NCBI RefSeq assembly: GCF_022024175.1
Contig: NZ_CP091794.1
Coordinates: forward strand, 3,038,001 to 3,102,000
Source of the DNA: Prevotella communis
GTDB taxonomy: Bacteria; Bacteroidota; Bacteroidia; Bacteroidales; Bacteroidaceae
Reading direction: 5' to 3'
DNA length: 64,000 nt
Shown here: positions 24,696-36,179 of the stretch, piece after piece
How positions within the stretch are numbered: the stretch's first letter is position 1
How the letters are laid out: every line of letters starts with the position of its first letter
The notes under the pieces: model-generated
Seen by the model: only the letters and a program-made list of their open reading frames with translations
Told to the model about the DNA's origin: nothing
The model's database searches: none
Translations under genes and position numbers: made by a program

Positions 24696-27600
24696 TTATT
24701 GCTCGTCGATCACTGCATCCTCGGCAAAGTCGAGCACGTTTTTGCGGTTAGCCTGCATACGCTCGTACTCCTCCTTGGAACCTACAATAATCTTCTCGAA
24801 CTCACGCAGACCGGTACCGGCAGGAATCAGGTGACCGCAGATCACGTTCTCCTTCATACCCTCCAGGAAGTCCTGCTTACCGCGGATAGCGGCCTCGTTG
24901 AGCACCTTCGTGGTCTCCTGGAACGAAGCAGCCGACATGAACGACTTGGTCTGCAGAGCTGCACGGGTGATACCCTGCAGGATCTGAGTTGACGTTGCGG
25001 GCACTGCATCACGCACCTGAACGGTACGCAGGTCACGGCGCTTCAGTGAGGTGTTCTCATCGCGCAGACGACGGGCTGTTACGATCTGACCCTTCTGCAA
25101 GGTCTCAGAGTCACCGGCATCGGTAACCACCTTCTTACCCCAGATACGGTCGTTCTCTTCAGCGAAGTCGAGCTTGTCGATGATGTCGCTCTCGAGGAAT
25201 GAGGTATCGCCCGGGTCGTTGATCTGCACCTTGCGCATCATCTGACGTACGATGATCTCGAAGTGCTTGTCGTTGATCTTGATACCCTGCAGACGGTACA
25301 CGTCCTGTACCTCATTAACGATATACTCCTGCACGGCGGTGGGACCCTTGATGGCGAGGATGTCGCTTGGGGTGATGGCACCGTCTGACAGAGGTGTACC
25401 TGCGCGCACGGCGTCGTGCTCCTGTACCAGGATCTGCTTTGACAGAGATACGAGGTACTTGCGCTGGTCGCCAGTCTTTGAGGTAACGATAATCTCACGG
25501 TTACCACGCTTTACCTTACCCATGGTTACCTCACCGTCGATTTCTGATACGATAGCGGGGTTAGATGGGTTACGAGCCTCGAACAGCTCGGTAACACGAG
25601 GCAGACCGGCGGTAATATCACCACCCTTGGCAGCTGCACGAGGAATCTTGACGAGGGTCTCACCAGTCTTCACTGTTTGACCGTCCTCAACAACTACGTG
25701 ACCACCCACAGGGAAGTTATAGGTACCAATCTTCTCACCGTTGGCATCGAGGATGTCACAGGTAGGAACCTTGGTCTTGTCCTTAGACTCGGTAACGATC
25801 TTTTCTGTCAGACCGGTGGTTTCGTCGGTCTCGGCACGGAAGGTAACACCTTCAATAACGTCGTTGAACTTCAGGGTACCTGCGTACTCGGTTACGATAA
25901 CGGCGTTGAAGGGGTCCCACTGGGCAATCTTGTCACCCTTGGCAACCACGTCACCATTCTTGAAGTAGAGTGAAGAACCGTAAGGCACGTTGACAGTTGA
26001 CAGCACAATCTTGGTGTTGGGGTCAACAAAACGCATTTCACCCAGACGGCTCACTACCATCTCACAATCACGTCCTTCCTCATCGAATGGTACGGTACGA
26101 ACCTCTTCGAATTCGATACGGGCTGACTCGTACTTACATACGATAGTTGCGTTTGCTGCGGCGTTGGCAGCCACACCACCGGCGTGGAACGTACGCAGAG
26201 TCAGCTGAGTACCAGGCTCACCGATAGCCTGTGCGGCAATCACACCTACAGCCTCACCCTTCTGTACCATGCGGCGGGTAGCCAGGTTGCGTCCGTAACA
26301 CTTCATGCAGACACCCTTCTTTGACTCACAAGTGAGCACAGAACGGATTTCAACCATCTCGATCTCAGCCTTCTCAATCATGTCGGCCTTAGCCTCGGTA
26401 ATCTCCTCACCGGCAGGTACGATAACCTCACCAGTCTTGGGGTTCACCACGTCGTGCACGCTGACACGACCCAGGATACGCTCAGACAGTGAAGAGATAA
26501 CCTCGTCGCCACTCTTCAGGGCTGTGCACTCCAGACCACGCAGTGTACCACAGTCTTCCTCATTGATAATCACATCGTGAGAAACGTCAACCAGACGACG
26601 GGTCAGGTAACCAGCGTCGGCGGTCTTCATGGCGGTATCGGCAAGACCCTTACGGGCACCGTGGGTAGAGATGAAGTACTCCAGCACAGACATACCTTCC
26701 TTGAAGTTTGACAGAATTGGGTTCTCAATAATCTGGTGACCCTCGGCACCGGCTTTCTGAGGCTTAGCCATCAGACCACGGATACCAGAGAGCTGTTTGA
26801 TCTGGTCCTTACTACCACGGGCACCAGAGTCAAGCATCATGAATACGGCGTTGAAGCCCTGGTCAGCCTCGGTCATCTCCTTCATCAGGATGTTACCGAT
26901 ATCGTTGTTCACGTGGGTCCATGTATCGATAACCTGGTTGTAACGCTCGTTGTCGGTGATGAAACCCATGTTATAGTTGTCGGTAATCTGCTGCACCTCT
27001 TCATTACCCTTGGCGATAAGCTCTGCCTTCTCCTTAGGAATAATGATGTCGTCGAGGTTGAACGACAGACCAGCCAGGTAGGCCATGCGGTAACCCAGGT
27101 TCTTGATACCATCCAGGAACTCGCAAGCCTCGGCGAAACCTACGTTCTTGATAACGTCGGCGATGATGTCGCGCAGACTCTTCTTAGAAATAACCTTATT
27201 GACATAGCCTACCTCCTTAGGAACGATGCCATTCACGATGACACGACCTACAGAAGTCTCTACCTGATGACGTACCTTGATGCCGTCAACCACATCGTCA
27301 ACCATCACCTTCACCTGGGCGTGCAGGTCGCACTTACCCTCGTTGTGGGCGATGATAGCTTCCTCCGGACCGTAGAATGAGAGACCCTCACCCTTGGCAC
27401 CTGGACGAATCTTGGTGATATAGTAAAGACCGAGCACCATATCCTGTGAAGGCACGGTGATAGGTGCACCGTTGGCAGGATTCAGGATGTTGTGGCTCTG
27501 GAGCATCAACAGCTGGGTCTCGAGGATAGCCTCGTTTGACAGGGGAAGGTGAACAGCCATCTGGTCACCGTCGAAGTCGGCGTTGAACGCGGTACATGCC

Positions 27601-29027
27601 AGTGGGTGCAACTGGATAGCCTTACCCTCAATCAGCTTGGGCTGGAAGGCCTGGATACCCAGACGGTGCAGTGTTGGTGCACGGTTCAGCATCACGGGGT
27701 GACCCTTCATCACGTTCTCCAGGATATCCCAGATCACGGGCTCACGACGGTCAACGATCTTCTTGGCGCTCTTCACCGTCTTCACAATACCGCGCTCGAT
27801 GAGCTTACGGATGATGAATGGCTTGTAGAGCTCGGCAGCCATCAGCTTAGGCAGACCGCACTCACCCATCTTCAGCTCAGGACCTACGACGATAACCGAA
27901 CGGGCTGAGTAGTCAACACGCTTACCCAGCAAGTTCTGACGGAAACGACCCTGCTTACCCTTCAGTGAGTCAGAGAGTGACTTCAGAGGACGGTTGCTGT
28001 CGCTCTTCACGGCCGATGACTTACGGCTGTTATCGAAGAGTGAGTCTACAGCCTCCTGCAGCATACGCTTCTCGTTTCGCAGAATCACCTCAGGAGCATG
28101 AATCTCCATCAGGCGCTTCAGACGGTTGTTACGGATAATCACACGACGATAGAGGTCGTTCAGGTCGGATGTGGCGAAACGACCACCATCCAGGGGCACC
28201 AGAGGACGCAACTCAGGAGGAGTCACGGGCAGTATCTTCATAATCATCCACTCAGGACGGTTGATACCTTTCTCTACTGATGAACGGAAGGCCTCTACTA
28301 CCTGCAGACGCTTCAGAGCCTCGTTCTTACGCTGCTGTGAAGAGTCGGTATTGGCACGGTCGCGCAGTTCGTATGACAGTGAGTCGAGGTCGAGCTGCTG
28401 AAGCAGGTCGTAGATAGCCTCGGCACCCATCTTGGCTACGAACTTATTGGGATCGCTGTCGTCCAGATAGTAGTTATCCTCTGACAGCTGATTGTCGATG
28501 ATATCATTGTACTCCTCCTCAGAGAGCAGGTCGAACTTCTGTGAACCCAGCAGAGGATTGCCTTCGGCATCCTTGCGGCCCTCGAGGGCACCTGGCTGAA
28601 TCACAACATAGCGCTCATAGTAAATGATTGCGTCGAGCTTCTTGGTGGGCAGTCCCAGCAGATAGCCAATCTTGTTGGGCAGGCTGCGGAAATACCAGAT
28701 GTGGGCAATGGGCACTACCAGTTCGATGTGTCCGCTGCGCTCACGGCGCACCTTCTTCTCGGTCACCTCAACACCACAACGGTCGCACACGATACCCTTG
28801 TAGCGGATGCGCTTGTACTTACCGCAGGCGCACTCATAGTCCTTGGTAGGACCGAAGATACGCTCACAGAACAGACCGTCGCGCTCGGGCTTGTATGTAC
28901 GATAGTTGATGGTCTCAGGCTTCGTAACCTCGCCAAATGAATTCTCAAGGATCTGCTCGGGTGAAGCAAGACCGATGGTAATCTTGGTGAAATTATTTCT
29001 TGTCTTTGAATCTTTCTTGAAAGCCAT
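24696..29027 (-). CDS. rpoC: DNA-directed RNA polymerase subunit beta'
   Basis: 1443 aa. The N-terminal zinc-binding [20 protein letters not shown] (in the first 90 residues), the catalytic loop NADFDGDQM at 482-490 with the three magnesium-binding aspartates D484, D486 and D488, and the second zinc site [13 protein letters not shown] are all present. Full-length housekeeping subunit, last gene of the long operon and followed by a strong terminator. The 41-base gap to rpoB is filled with AATTGAAA-type repeat. Confidence 0.99.
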   Translation of the reverse strand: MAFKKDSKTRNNFTKITIGLASPEQILENSFGEVTKPETINYRTYKPERDGLFCERIFGPTKDYECACGKYKRIRYKGIVCDRCGVEVTEKKVRRERSGHIELVVPIAHIWYFRSLPNKIGYLLGLPTKKLDAIIYYERYVVIQPGALEGRKDAEGNPLLGSQKFDLLSEEEYNDIIDNQLSEDNYYLDDSDPNKFVAKMGAEAIYDLLQQLDLDSLSYELRDRANTDSSQQRKNEALKRLQVVEAFRSSVEKGINRPEWMIMKILPVTPPELRPLVPLDGGRFATSDLNDLYRRVIIRNNRLKRLMEIHAPEVILRNEKRMLQEAVDSLFDNSRKSSAVKSDSNRPLKSLSDSLKGKQGRFRQNLLGKRVDYSARSVIVVGPELKMGECGLPKLMAAELYKPFIIRKLIERGIVKTVKSAKKIVDRREPVIWDILENVMKGHPVMLNRAPTLHRLGIQAFQPKLIEGKAIQLHPLACTAFNADFDGDQMAVHLPLSNEAILETQLLMLQSHNILNPANGAPITVPSQDMVLGLYYITKIRPGAKGEGLSFYGPEEAIIAHNEGKCDLHAQVKVMVDDVVDGIKVRHQVETSVGRVIVNGIVPKEVGYVNKVISKKSLRDIIADVIKNVGFAEACEFLDGIKNLGYRMAYLAGLSFNLDDIIIPKEKAELIAKGNEEVQQITDNYNMGFITDNERYNQVIDTWTHVNNDIGNILMKEMTEADQGFNAVFMMLDSGARGSKDQIKQLSGIRGLMAKPQKAGAEGHQIIENPILSNFKEGMSVLEYFISTHGARKGLADTAMKTADAGYLTRRLVDVSHDVIINEEDCGTLRGLECTALKSGDEVISSLSERILGRVSVHDVVNPKTGEVIVPAGEEITEAKADMIEKAEIEMVEIRSVLTCESKKGVCMKCYGRNLATRRMVQKGEAVGVIAAQAIGEPGTQLTLRTFHAGGVAANAAANATIVCKYESARIEFEEVRTVPFDEEGRDCEMVVSRLGEMRFVDPNTKIVLSTVNVPYGSSLYFKNGDVVAKGDKIAQWDPFNAVIVTEYAGTLKFNDVIEGVTFRAETDETTGLTEKIVTESKDKTKVPTCDILDANGEKIGTYNFPVGGHVVVEDGQTVKTGETLVKIPRAAAKGGDITAGLPRVTELFEARNPSNPAIVSEIDGEVTMGKVKRGNREIIVTSKTGDQRKYLVSLSKQILVQEHDAVRAGTPLSDGAITPSDILAIKGPTAVQEYIVNEVQDVYRLQGIKINDKHFEIIVRQMMRKVQINDPGDTSFLESDIIDKLDFAEENDRIWGKKVVTDAGDSETLQKGQIVTARRLRDENTSLKRRDLRTVQVRDAVPATSTQILQGITRAALQTKSFMSAASFQETTKVLNEAAIRGKQDFLEGMKENVICGHLIPAGTGLREFEKIIVGSKEEYERMQANRKNVLDFAEDAVIDEQ

Positions 29028-29030
29028 ATT

Positions 29031-29060
29031 TCAAATTATCAATTTTCAATTTTCAATTAT
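29031..29060 (-). repeat. AATTGA-type repeat between rpoB and rpoC
   Basis: Minus strand reads ATAATTGAAAATTGAAAATT followed by GATAATTTG, a run of 7- to 8-base AATTGAA units. It occupies nearly the whole rpoB-rpoC gap and leaves rpoC without a clear ribosome-binding site. Confidence 0.6.
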
Positions 29061-29068
29061 CCATTCAC

Positions 29069-32000
29069 TTAGTCGAGAGTTACGCTCAGACCCAGACCAC
29101 GCAACTCGTGCAGCAGCACGTTGAGTGACTCAGGAATGCCTGGTGTTGGCATGGGCTCACCCTTCACGATAGCCTCGTAAGCCTTAGAACGACCTACGGT
29201 ATCATCAGACTTAATAGTCAGAATCTCCTGAAGCACATGGCTGGCACCAAAGGCCTCCAGTGCCCAGACTTCCATCTCACCAAAACGCTGACCACCGAAT
29301 TGGGCCTTACCACCAAGAGGCTGCTGAGTGATGAGTGAGTACGGACCGATAGAACGGGCGTGCATCTTGTCCTCAACCATGTGACCCAGTTTCAGGAAGT
29401 AGGTGATACCTACTGTTGCAGGCTGGTCGAAACGCTCACCGGTCTCACCGTCATACAGGTGGGTAGAGCAGAGGCGTGGCAGACCTGCCTTGTCGGTCCA
29501 TTCTGCGAGGTCTTCAAGTTTTGCACCGTCGAAGATAGGTGTAGCGAACTTCACGCCGAGACGCTTACCGGCAGCACCGAGGATAGCCTCGAAGATCTGA
29601 CCGAGGTTCATACGAGAAGGCACACCCAGAGGGTTCAGTACCAAGTCTACGGGACGACCATCCTCGAGGAATGGCATATCCTCCTGACGTACGACCTTAG
29701 AAACGATACCCTTGTTACCGTGACGACCGGCGAGCTTATCACCCACACCGATCTTACGCTTCTTGGCAACGTAAACCTTGGCCATCTGCAGAATGCCTGA
29801 GGGCAGTTCGTCACCAATGGTGATGGCAAACTTCTTACGCTTCATCTCAGCATCCAGCAGTTTGTACTTCTTCATATAGTTGATGATGAGCTGACCGATA
29901 AGTTCGTTCTTGTGCTCGTCATTTGTCCACTTGTTGGTCTGGATATCACCGTACTCCAGGTTCTTCAGGGCTGTCATGGTGAACTTAGAACCCTTAGAGA
30001 TAACCTCTGCACCGGTGTAGTCCTTCACGCCCTGTGAGGTCTTACCCTTTGTGAGCTCCATCAGCTTGTCAACCAGGATGTCCTTCAGGTCGTCAACCTT
30101 TGCCTGGTACTCCTCGTCGATCTTAGCCAGCACAATCTTATCCTGCTGCTTGGTCTGACGGGTCTTGATGGCACGGGCAAAGAGCTTCTTGTCGATGATG
30201 ACACCACTCAGTGATGGGTTGGCCTTCAGTGAAGAGTCCTTCACGTCACCGGCCTTGTCACCGAAGATGGCGCGGAGCAACTTCTCCTCAGGTGAAGGAT
30301 CGCTCTCACCCTTAGGTGAAATCTTACCAATCAGGATATCTCCTGGCTCTACGCGGGCACCGACACGGATCACACCGTTCTCGTCGAGGTCCTTGGTGGC
30401 CTCTTCGCTCACGTTAGGAATATCAGAGGTGAACTCTTCCACACCACGCTTGGTCTCACGTACGTCGAGTGAGTACTCGTCCACGTGTACAGAGGTGAGC
30501 ACGTCCTCACGGACAATACGCTCGTTGAGCACGATAGCATCCTCATAGTTGTAACCCTTCCAAGGCATGTAAGCCACGAGCAGGTTACGACCCAGTGCCA
30601 GCTCACCGTTCTCAGTGGCATAACCCTCAGTCAGGATATCACCCTTCTTCACGCGCTGGCCCTTGTTACAGATAGGACGCAGGTCGATGGTCATGTTCTG
30701 GTTGGTACGGCGGAACTTAGGAATACGGTATTCCTTCATGGCGGGTTCGAAACTGACGAACTCCTCGTCCTCTGTACGGTCATAGAGGATGCGGATGGTT
30801 GTAGCGTCAACATATTCAATCACACCGTCACCCTCGGCGGTTACCATGGTACGAGAGTCTTCGCAGACCTGCTTCTCGATACCGGTACCTACGATAGGTG
30901 CCTCGTTGTGGAGCAGAGGTACTGCCTGGCGCATCATGTTAGATCCCATCAGTGCACGGTGAGCATCGTCGTGCTCCAAGAAAGGAATAAGTGATGCAGC
31001 GATAGAGGCAATCTGCTGGGGAGATACATCCATGAGGTTAACCTCTGTGGGAGGTACCACGGGGAAGTCGGCATCCTGACGACATTTTACGACAGGACGG
31101 ATAAAGGTACCATCGTCGTTCAGAGGTGCGTTACCCTGACCGATGATGAAGTTCTCCTCTTCCTCAGCGGTGAGGTAGACGATACCGTCATCATTCAGGT
31201 TGGCCACACCATTCTCTACCTTACGGTATGGTGTCTCGATGAAGCCCAGCTCATTGATCTTTGCATAGACGCAGAGTGAAGAAATCAGACCGATGTTAGG
31301 TCCTTCAGGGCTCTCGATAGGACACAGACGACCATAGTGTGTATAGTGTACGTCACGAACCTCGAAACCGGCACGCTCACGACTCAGACCGCCAGGACCC
31401 AGGGCAGAGAGACGACGCTTGTGGGTCACCTCGGCCAGAGGGTTCGTCTGGTCCATGAACTGTGACAATGGGTTGGTTCCGAAGAACGAGTTGATAACGC
31501 TTGAAATGGTTTTTGCGTTAATGAGGTCCATCGGGGTGAACACCTCGTTGTCACGCACGTTCATGCGCTCACGGATGGTGCGGCTCATACGGGCCAGACC
31601 GATAGAGAACTGATTTGACAGCTGCTCACCAACGGTGCGCACACGACGGTTTGACAGGTGGTCAATATCGTCAACGGCAGCCTTTGAGTTAATCAGCTGA
31701 ATCAGGTATTTGATAATCTCAATGATATCTTCCTTGGTCAGAACGCGGACATCCATCTCGGTGTCCAGTCCCAACTTCTTGTTGATGCGGTAACGACCTA
31801 CATCACCCAGGTCGTAACGCTTGTCTGAGAAGAACAGGTTCTGGATAACTTCACGTGCACTGGCATCATCGGCAGGATCTGCATTACGCAGCTGACGGTA
31901 GATATAGAGCACAGCCTCTTTCTCAGAGTTACTGGGGTCTTTTGCCAGTGTGTTGAAGATGATTGAGAAATCCTGAGCCGTTGCCTCATTCTTGTGAACC

Positions 32001-32881
32001 AAGATAGTAGCAGCACCGCTCTCCAGGATGTCCATGATGTTATCTTCTGTAATCTCAGTCTCACGATCCATGATTACCTCATTACGCTCGATAGAAACTA
32101 CTTCACCAGTATCTTCATCTACAAAGTCCTCGTTCCAACTCTTCAGCACACGGGCTGCGAGCTTGCAACCGATGACTTCTTTCAATCCTTTCTTTGTAAC
32201 CTTTACTTCCTCTGCCAGGTCGAAGATCTGCAGAATGTCCTTATCGGTCTCGAAACCGATGGCACGGAGCAAGGTAGTAACAGGCAACTTCTTCTTACGG
32301 TCGATATAGGCATACATCACGTTGTTGATGTCTGTTGCGAACTCAATCCATGAACCCTTGAAGGGGATGATACGGGCTGAGTACAGCAGCGAACCGTTGG
32401 CATGTACGCTCTGACCGAAGAATACACCGGGTGAACGGTGCAACTGTGATACAACGACACGTTCTGCACCGTTGATAACGAATGTACCGTTGGCCGTCAT
32501 GTAGGGGATAGGACCAAGGAATACATCCTGAATCACTGTACCGAAATCCTCGTGATCGGGATCCGTGCAGTAAAGTTTCAGTTTAGCCTTAAGAGGTACG
32601 CTATAGGTCAGACCACGCTCCAAACACTCGTCGATGGTGTAACGGGGTGGGTCAATATAGTAATCCAGGAACTCAAGTACGAAGTTGTTACGCGTATCTG
32701 TGATAGGGAAGTTCTCGGCGAAAACCTTATACAGACCGTCGTTCTTGCGTTCCTCAGGCGGAGTGTCCAACTGCAGGAAGTCCTTGAAAGACTTTAATTG
32801 TACATCGAGGAAATCCGGTAACGGCATCGGGTTCTTGACGCTGCCAAAGTTTACTCTGTTGTCTATTACTTTCGAAGTCAT
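29069..32881 (-). CDS. rpoB: DNA-directed RNA polymerase subunit beta
   Basis: 1270 aa. The rifampicin region [19 protein letters not shown] followed by SALGPGG keeps the aspartate, histidine and serine whose changes give resistance in E. coli, so the allele looks sensitive. [12 protein letters not shown] and the C-terminal [10 protein letters not shown] clamp-binding region are intact. It is separated from rplL by about 150 bases that hold a CTAG array and a hairpin, a place where transcription of rpoB is tuned in other bacteria. Confidence 0.99.
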   Translation of the reverse strand: MTSKVIDNRVNFGSVKNPMPLPDFLDVQLKSFKDFLQLDTPPEERKNDGLYKVFAENFPITDTRNNFVLEFLDYYIDPPRYTIDECLERGLTYSVPLKAKLKLYCTDPDHEDFGTVIQDVFLGPIPYMTANGTFVINGAERVVVSQLHRSPGVFFGQSVHANGSLLYSARIIPFKGSWIEFATDINNVMYAYIDRKKKLPVTTLLRAIGFETDKDILQIFDLAEEVKVTKKGLKEVIGCKLAARVLKSWNEDFVDEDTGEVVSIERNEVIMDRETEITEDNIMDILESGAATILVHKNEATAQDFSIIFNTLAKDPSNSEKEAVLYIYRQLRNADPADDASAREVIQNLFFSDKRYDLGDVGRYRINKKLGLDTEMDVRVLTKEDIIEIIKYLIQLINSKAAVDDIDHLSNRRVRTVGEQLSNQFSIGLARMSRTIRERMNVRDNEVFTPMDLINAKTISSVINSFFGTNPLSQFMDQTNPLAEVTHKRRLSALGPGGLSRERAGFEVRDVHYTHYGRLCPIESPEGPNIGLISSLCVYAKINELGFIETPYRKVENGVANLNDDGIVYLTAEEEENFIIGQGNAPLNDDGTFIRPVVKCRQDADFPVVPPTEVNLMDVSPQQIASIAASLIPFLEHDDAHRALMGSNMMRQAVPLLHNEAPIVGTGIEKQVCEDSRTMVTAEGDGVIEYVDATTIRILYDRTEDEEFVSFEPAMKEYRIPKFRRTNQNMTIDLRPICNKGQRVKKGDILTEGYATENGELALGRNLLVAYMPWKGYNYEDAIVLNERIVREDVLTSVHVDEYSLDVRETKRGVEEFTSDIPNVSEEATKDLDENGVIRVGARVEPGDILIGKISPKGESDPSPEEKLLRAIFGDKAGDVKDSSLKANPSLSGVIIDKKLFARAIKTRQTKQQDKIVLAKIDEEYQAKVDDLKDILVDKLMELTKGKTSQGVKDYTGAEVISKGSKFTMTALKNLEYGDIQTNKWTNDEHKNELIGQLIINYMKKYKLLDAEMKRKKFAITIGDELPSGILQMAKVYVAKKRKIGVGDKLAGRHGNKGIVSKVVRQEDMPFLEDGRPVDLVLNPLGVPSRMNLGQIFEAILGAAGKRLGVKFATPIFDGAKLEDLAEWTDKAGLPRLCSTHLYDGETGERFDQPATVGITYFLKLGHMVEDKMHARSIGPYSLITQQPLGGKAQFGGQRFGEMEVWALEAFGASHVLQEILTIKSDDTVGRSKAYEAIVKGEPMPTPGIPESLNVLLHELRGLGLSVTLD

Positions 32882-32907
32882 AAATGAATAATGTGGGTTA
32901 TTGTTTT

Positions 32908-32958
32908 CTAGTGAAACTAGCTTTACTAGTCATACCTAGTTAAACTAGTTCTGACTAG
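32908..32958 (-). repeat. Six CTAG motifs at 9-10 base spacing in the rpoB leader
   Basis: CTAG starts at 32908, 32917, 32926, 32936, 32945 and 32955, mostly as ACTAGT. The spacing is close to one helical turn. The RNA can form several alternative ACTAG/CTAGT hairpins. A similar array follows tuf at 36137-36177. Confidence 0.75.
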
Positions 32959-32973
32959 AAGAGACAAGAAAAT

Positions 32974-33006
32974 GGTCGGGAACCCTCTACTGGAGAGCTC
33001 CCAACC
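32974..33006 (-). promoter_or_regulatory. Hairpin between rplL and rpoB (possible attenuator)
   Basis: GGTCGGGA (32974-32981) pairs with TCCCAACC (32999-33006) with one mismatch, and inner CTCT with AGAG. No U-tract follows on the minus strand, so it looks like a processing or attenuation hairpin and not a full terminator. Confidence 0.5.
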
Positions 33007-33030
33007 ATAGTGTTATTGTTGTTTTCTGAA

Positions 33031-33411
33031 TTACTTCAGCTCAACCACGGCACCAGCGGCCTCGATGGTCTTCTTCAGGTTCTCAGCCTCTTCCTTGCTC
33101 AGACCCTCCTTAACGGTAGCGGGAGCACCGTCTACGAGATCCTTAGCTTCCTTCAGACCAAGACCGCAAGCTTCCTTAACAGCCTTTACAACCTGCAGTT
33201 TAGCAGCACCGGCCTCTTTCAGGATAACATCGAAAGATGTCTTCTCCTCAGCTGCGGGAGCAGCGCCACCAGCAGCAGGACCAGCAGCTACAGCAACGGC
33301 TGCAGCAGCAGGCTCAATTCCATACTCGTCCTTCAGGACTGTTGCCAACTCGTTAACTTCTTTTACAGTAAGGTTTACCAACTCTTCTGCAATAGCTTTG
33401 ATATCTGCCAT
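33031..33411 (-). CDS. rplL: 50S ribosomal protein L7/L12
   Basis: 126 aa stalk protein that recruits translation factors. N-terminal dimerisation helix ([21 protein letters not shown]), an alanine/glycine-rich hinge ([18 protein letters not shown]) and the C-terminal domain with VIKAVKE-like [21 protein letters not shown]. Typical length. Follows rplJ in the usual order. Confidence 0.98.
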   Translation of the reverse strand: MADIKAIAEELVNLTVKEVNELATVLKDEYGIEPAAAAVAVAAGPAAGGAAPAAEEKTSFDVILKEAGAAKLQVVKAVKEACGLGLKEAKDLVDGAPATVKEGLSKEEAENLKKTIEAAGAVVELK

Positions 33412-33462
33412 TTTATTTAAATTTTTTAATTGTTTTTAATGTTAATGAATTTACTTTTTCGC

Positions 33463-33978
33463 TTATTTGTTACGCTCAGCGATAGCGTCAAGCAGACCGT
33501 GGACCTTGCCACCGGCGTTCAAGCCAGAAACAACATTCTTGATCGGCGACTGCAGCAGAGCCACAACTTCGGCGATAAGCTCGTTCTTGCTCTTGATAGC
33601 AACCAACTCTTCCAGTTTGTCAGCACCAACAAAGATGCTTTCCTCAGCATAGGCACCCTTCAATGCGGGGATACCTTCCTTCTTATATTCCTTGAGGAGT
33701 TTGGCGGGAACATTAGCTGTGTTTGCGAACATCACAGCAGTGTTGCCCTTCAAGCAGTCATACAGGGGAGAGAAATCAATCTCCGAAGCCTCAAAAGCCT
33801 TGTGGAGCAGGGTGTTCTTTACGACCACCATCTTGATTTCGTTCTTGAAGCACTTACGACGCAGGTCGCTTGTCTTCTCAGCATCCAGTCCGGTCAGGTC
33901 AACCAGATAGAAGTGAGGATACTGCTTCAATTTCTCTCCAAGTTCTACGATAATAGTATCTTTTATTTCCTTTTTCAT
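33463..33978 (-). CDS. rplJ: 50S ribosomal protein L10
   Basis: 171 aa base of the ribosomal stalk that binds L7/L12 dimers. The N-terminal part shows the L10 pattern YPHFYLVDLTGLDAEKTSDLRR and KMVVVKNTLLHKAFE; the C-terminal helix ends in LLDAIAERNK. It is 20 bases behind rplA, so the usual L10 leader is absent and control must act elsewhere. Confidence 0.97.
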   Translation of the reverse strand: MKKEIKDTIIVELGEKLKQYPHFYLVDLTGLDAEKTSDLRRKCFKNEIKMVVVKNTLLHKAFEASEIDFSPLYDCLKGNTAVMFANTANVPAKLLKEYKKEGIPALKGAYAEESIFVGADKLEELVAIKSKNELIAEVVALLQSPIKNVVSGLNAGGKVHGLLDAIAERNK

Positions 33979-33998
33979 TTGTCTAATCTTTTAACGAG

Positions 33999-34691
33999 TT
34001 ATTCAACTGATTTAGGATCTACCTTGATACCCTTACTCATAGTGCTTGAAAGGAAGATACTCTTGATATAAGTACCCTTAGCAGCGGCGGGCTTCAGCTT
34101 GATAATCGTAGAGATAAACTCTTTTGCATTCTCAAAGATCTGATCAGCATTGAAGTTGATTTTACCAATTGACGTGTGCACGATACCGGCCTTGTCAACT
34201 TTAAAGTCAATCTTACCCTGCTTAACTTCCTTCACTGCTTTTGCAACGTCCATAGTAACAGTGCCACTCTTGGGGTTAGGCATCAAACCGCGAGGACCGA
34301 GAACACGACCCAAGGGACCCAACTTACCCATGCATGAGGGCATTGTAATGATTACATCAATATCGGTCCAACCGCCCTTGATCTTTTCGATATATTCATC
34401 GAGACCAACATAGTCGGCACCAGCTTCCTTAGCGGCAGCCTCCTGATCAGGAGTACAGAGGGCGAGCACACGAGTTACCTTACCAGTTCCGTTCGGCAGT
34501 GATACTACACCGCGAACCATCTGGTTGGCCTTGCGTGGGTCAACGCCCAAGCGTACATCGATATCAACAGAAGCATCGAACTTGGTTGTGGTAATTTCCT
34601 TCACCAATGCGGCTGCTTCCTTCAAAGAGTATGCTTTCCCTGCTTCAACCTTATCAGCTACCAACTTTTGATTTTTTGTCAGTTTACTCAT
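33999..34691 (-). CDS. rplA: 50S ribosomal protein L1
   Basis: 230 aa, binds 23S rRNA at the L1 stalk and controls E-site tRNA release. [31 protein letters not shown] and the C-terminal [20 protein letters not shown] are family signatures. It lies 23 bases behind rplK; in other bacteria L1 represses this pair by binding its own mRNA, and I see no distinct target here. Confidence 0.98.
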   Translation of the reverse strand: MSKLTKNQKLVADKVEAGKAYSLKEAAALVKEITTTKFDASVDIDVRLGVDPRKANQMVRGVVSLPNGTGKVTRVLALCTPDQEAAAKEAGADYVGLDEYIEKIKGGWTDIDVIITMPSCMGKLGPLGRVLGPRGLMPNPKSGTVTMDVAKAVKEVKQGKIDFKVDKAGIVHTSIGKINFNADQIFENAKEFISTIIKLKPAAAKGTYIKSIFLSSTMSKGIKVDPKSVE

Positions 34692-34714
34692 TGTCTTAAA
34701 ATTGAAGTTATTTG

Positions 34715-35155
34715 TTATTCACCAGGGAAATCCCCTTTTACAGTAATACCCATACTGCGAGCCGTACCAGCAATCAGCTTCATTGCAGACTCAATTGTAA
34801 AACAGTTGAGGTCAGCCATCTTGTCCTCGGCAATAGCACGTACCTGATCCCAGGTTACAGTAGCCACCTTCTTACGGTTAGGCTCTGCGCTTCCGCTCTT
34901 TACCTTGGCAGCCTCGAGCAACTGAACAGCTGCGGGAGGAGTTTTGATGACGAAACTGAATGACTTGTCGGCGTAGTAAGTAATAACGACAGGAAGAATC
35001 TTACCTGCCTTATCCTGGGTTCTGGCGTTGAACTCTTTGCAGAATCCCATGATATTGATACCCTTTGAACCCAATGCAGGTCCTACGGGAGGTGAGGGAT
35101 TCGCAGCGCCACCTTTAATCTGTAATTTGATTAATCCAGCAACTTCTTTAGCCAT
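34715..35155 (-). CDS. rplK: 50S ribosomal protein L11
   Basis: 146 aa of the GTPase-associated centre; binds the thiostrepton loop of 23S r[24 protein letters not shown] carries the proline-rich linker, and [10 protein letters not shown] the C-terminal rRNA-binding part. Ninety bases without a gene separate it from nusG; no TAnnTTTG box is seen there, so it is read from upstream. Confidence 0.98.
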   Translation of the reverse strand: MAKEVAGLIKLQIKGGAANPSPPVGPALGSKGINIMGFCKEFNARTQDKAGKILPVVITYYADKSFSFVIKTPPAAVQLLEAAKVKSGSAEPNRKKVATVTWDQVRAIAEDKMADLNCFTIESAMKLIAGTARSMGITVKGDFPGE

Positions 35156-35245
35156 TTCTGTTTGTTAATTTTGAATGATTTGCATATAAGTCGAAGAGTG
35201 GAAGCCTCTTAGACCGTATACTAGAACGGCGCACGTAACTACGCT

Positions 35246-35791
35246 CTATTCTTTCTCTACTTGATTAAATCCAAGCTCCAAAGGAGTCTTGCGTCCGAAA
35301 ATCTTTACTGTTACCTTCAGCTTGCGCTTCTCAGCATTAATCTCTTCAATCACACCGCTGAATCCACTGAAAGGACCATCGGTCACCTTAACGGCCTCAT
35401 CAAGGACGTAAGGTATTGTAACCTCTTCCGTGCGGATAGCAGTATCTTCTACTGTACCGAGGATGCGGTTGATGTCAGCCTGACGAACGGGGCTAGGATT
35501 ATCCATACCACCGAGGAAGCCAAGCACATTAGGAATGAAGCGGAGTGTGTGAGCAATCTCACCATCGAGACGAGCTTCCACAAGCACATAGCCAGGGAGG
35601 AACAATTTCTCCTTGACTACACGTTTGCCATTACGCAGCTGGGCATATTTCTCTGTGGGCAAAAGAATCTGACCGACTGCGTCAGCCAGAGCCTGATTAT
35701 TTTTCATCAATGCCTCTAGATACTCTTTTACTTTGCCCTCTTTTCCGCTAACAGCTTTCAGGACATACCATTTCTTTCCAGTCTCTGCCAT
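35246..35791 (-). CDS. nusG: Transcription termination/antitermination factor NusG
   Basis: 181 aa. N-terminal NGN domain (KKWYVLKAVSGKEGKVKEYL, LFLPGYVLVEA) and a C-terminal KOW domain (VTDGPFSGFSGVIEEINAEKRKLKV). It couples RNA polymerase with ribosomes or Rho. Length is normal; there is no extra domain. Lies 19 bases behind secE in the classical order. Confidence 0.98.
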   Translation of the reverse strand: MAETGKKWYVLKAVSGKEGKVKEYLEALMKNNQALADAVGQILLPTEKYAQLRNGKRVVKEKLFLPGYVLVEARLDGEIAHTLRFIPNVLGFLGGMDNPSPVRQADINRILGTVEDTAIRTEEVTIPYVLDEAVKVTDGPFSGFSGVIEEINAEKRKLKVTVKIFGRKTPLELGFNQVEKE

Positions 35792-35810
35792 TTCCTATCT
35801 CTATAGTGTA

Positions 35811-35999
35811 TTAGCCTGGATATACCAAACTCATCAATTTCTCAAATGTCAAATCCATGCCGAACACCACCAAGGCAATAATAACTGATGCTGTCAGTAC
35901 AAGCACTGCACTGCCAGTCAATTCCTTCATCGTCGGCCATGTTACTTTGTGAGCTAACTCATCGTAGCACACTTTGCAATAGTTGAAAAACTTCTTCAT
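35811..35999 (-). CDS. secE: Preprotein translocase subunit SecE
   Basis: 62 aa with a single C-terminal membrane helix (SAVLVLTASVIIALVVFGMDL), preceded by the conserved amphipathic segment containing ELAHKVTWPTMKEL. Part of the SecYEG channel in the inner membrane. Located between tRNA-Trp and nusG, as in many bacteria. Confidence 0.95.
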   Translation of the reverse strand: MKKFFNYCKVCYDELAHKVTWPTMKELTGSAVLVLTASVIIALVVFGMDLTFEKLMSLVYPG

Positions 36000-36018
36000 C
36001 TTCTATTCTTTCTTTTTG

Positions 36019-36091
36019 CACGGGAAGGAGGACTCGAACCCACGACCCTCGGTTTTGGAGACCGATGCTCTACCAACTGAGCTATTCCCGT
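36019..36091 (-). tRNA. tRNA-Trp (CCA anticodon)
   Basis: 73 nt cloverleaf. Acceptor ACGGGAA pairs with TTCCCGT; the D stem is GCTC/GAGC; the anticodon stem TCGGT/ACCGA encloses CTCCAAA; the T loop is TTCGAGT. The T stem is weak, with one mismatch and a G-U pair. No CCA is encoded. It lies between tuf and secE, the common bacterial position. Confidence 0.93.
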
Positions 36092-36095
36092 AAGT

Positions 36096-36121
36096 AAGCC
36101 CCCACCCGTAAGCGGGGGCTT
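36096..36121. other. GC-rich hairpin between tuf and tRNA-Trp
   Basis: AAGCCCCC (36096-36103) pairs with GGGGGCTT (36114-36121). No U-tract follows in the direction of transcription (minus), so it is more likely a processing or mRNA 3'-end stabilising stem than a terminator. Confidence 0.55.
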
Positions 36122-36136
36122 GATTTTTATCGAATC

Positions 36137-36177
36137 CTAGTAACAACTAGCTTTCGCTAGTCTTACTAGTTTCCTAG
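36137..36177 (-). repeat. Five CTAG motifs at 8-10 base spacing downstream of tuf
   Basis: CTAG starts at 36137, 36147, 36157, 36166 and 36174. On the minus strand ACTAGC-GAAA-GCTAGT is a 6-bp stem with a GNRA tetraloop, and CTAGTAA/TTACTAG can extend it outward. Related to the array upstream of rpoB. Confidence 0.75.
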
Positions 36178-36179
36178 TC

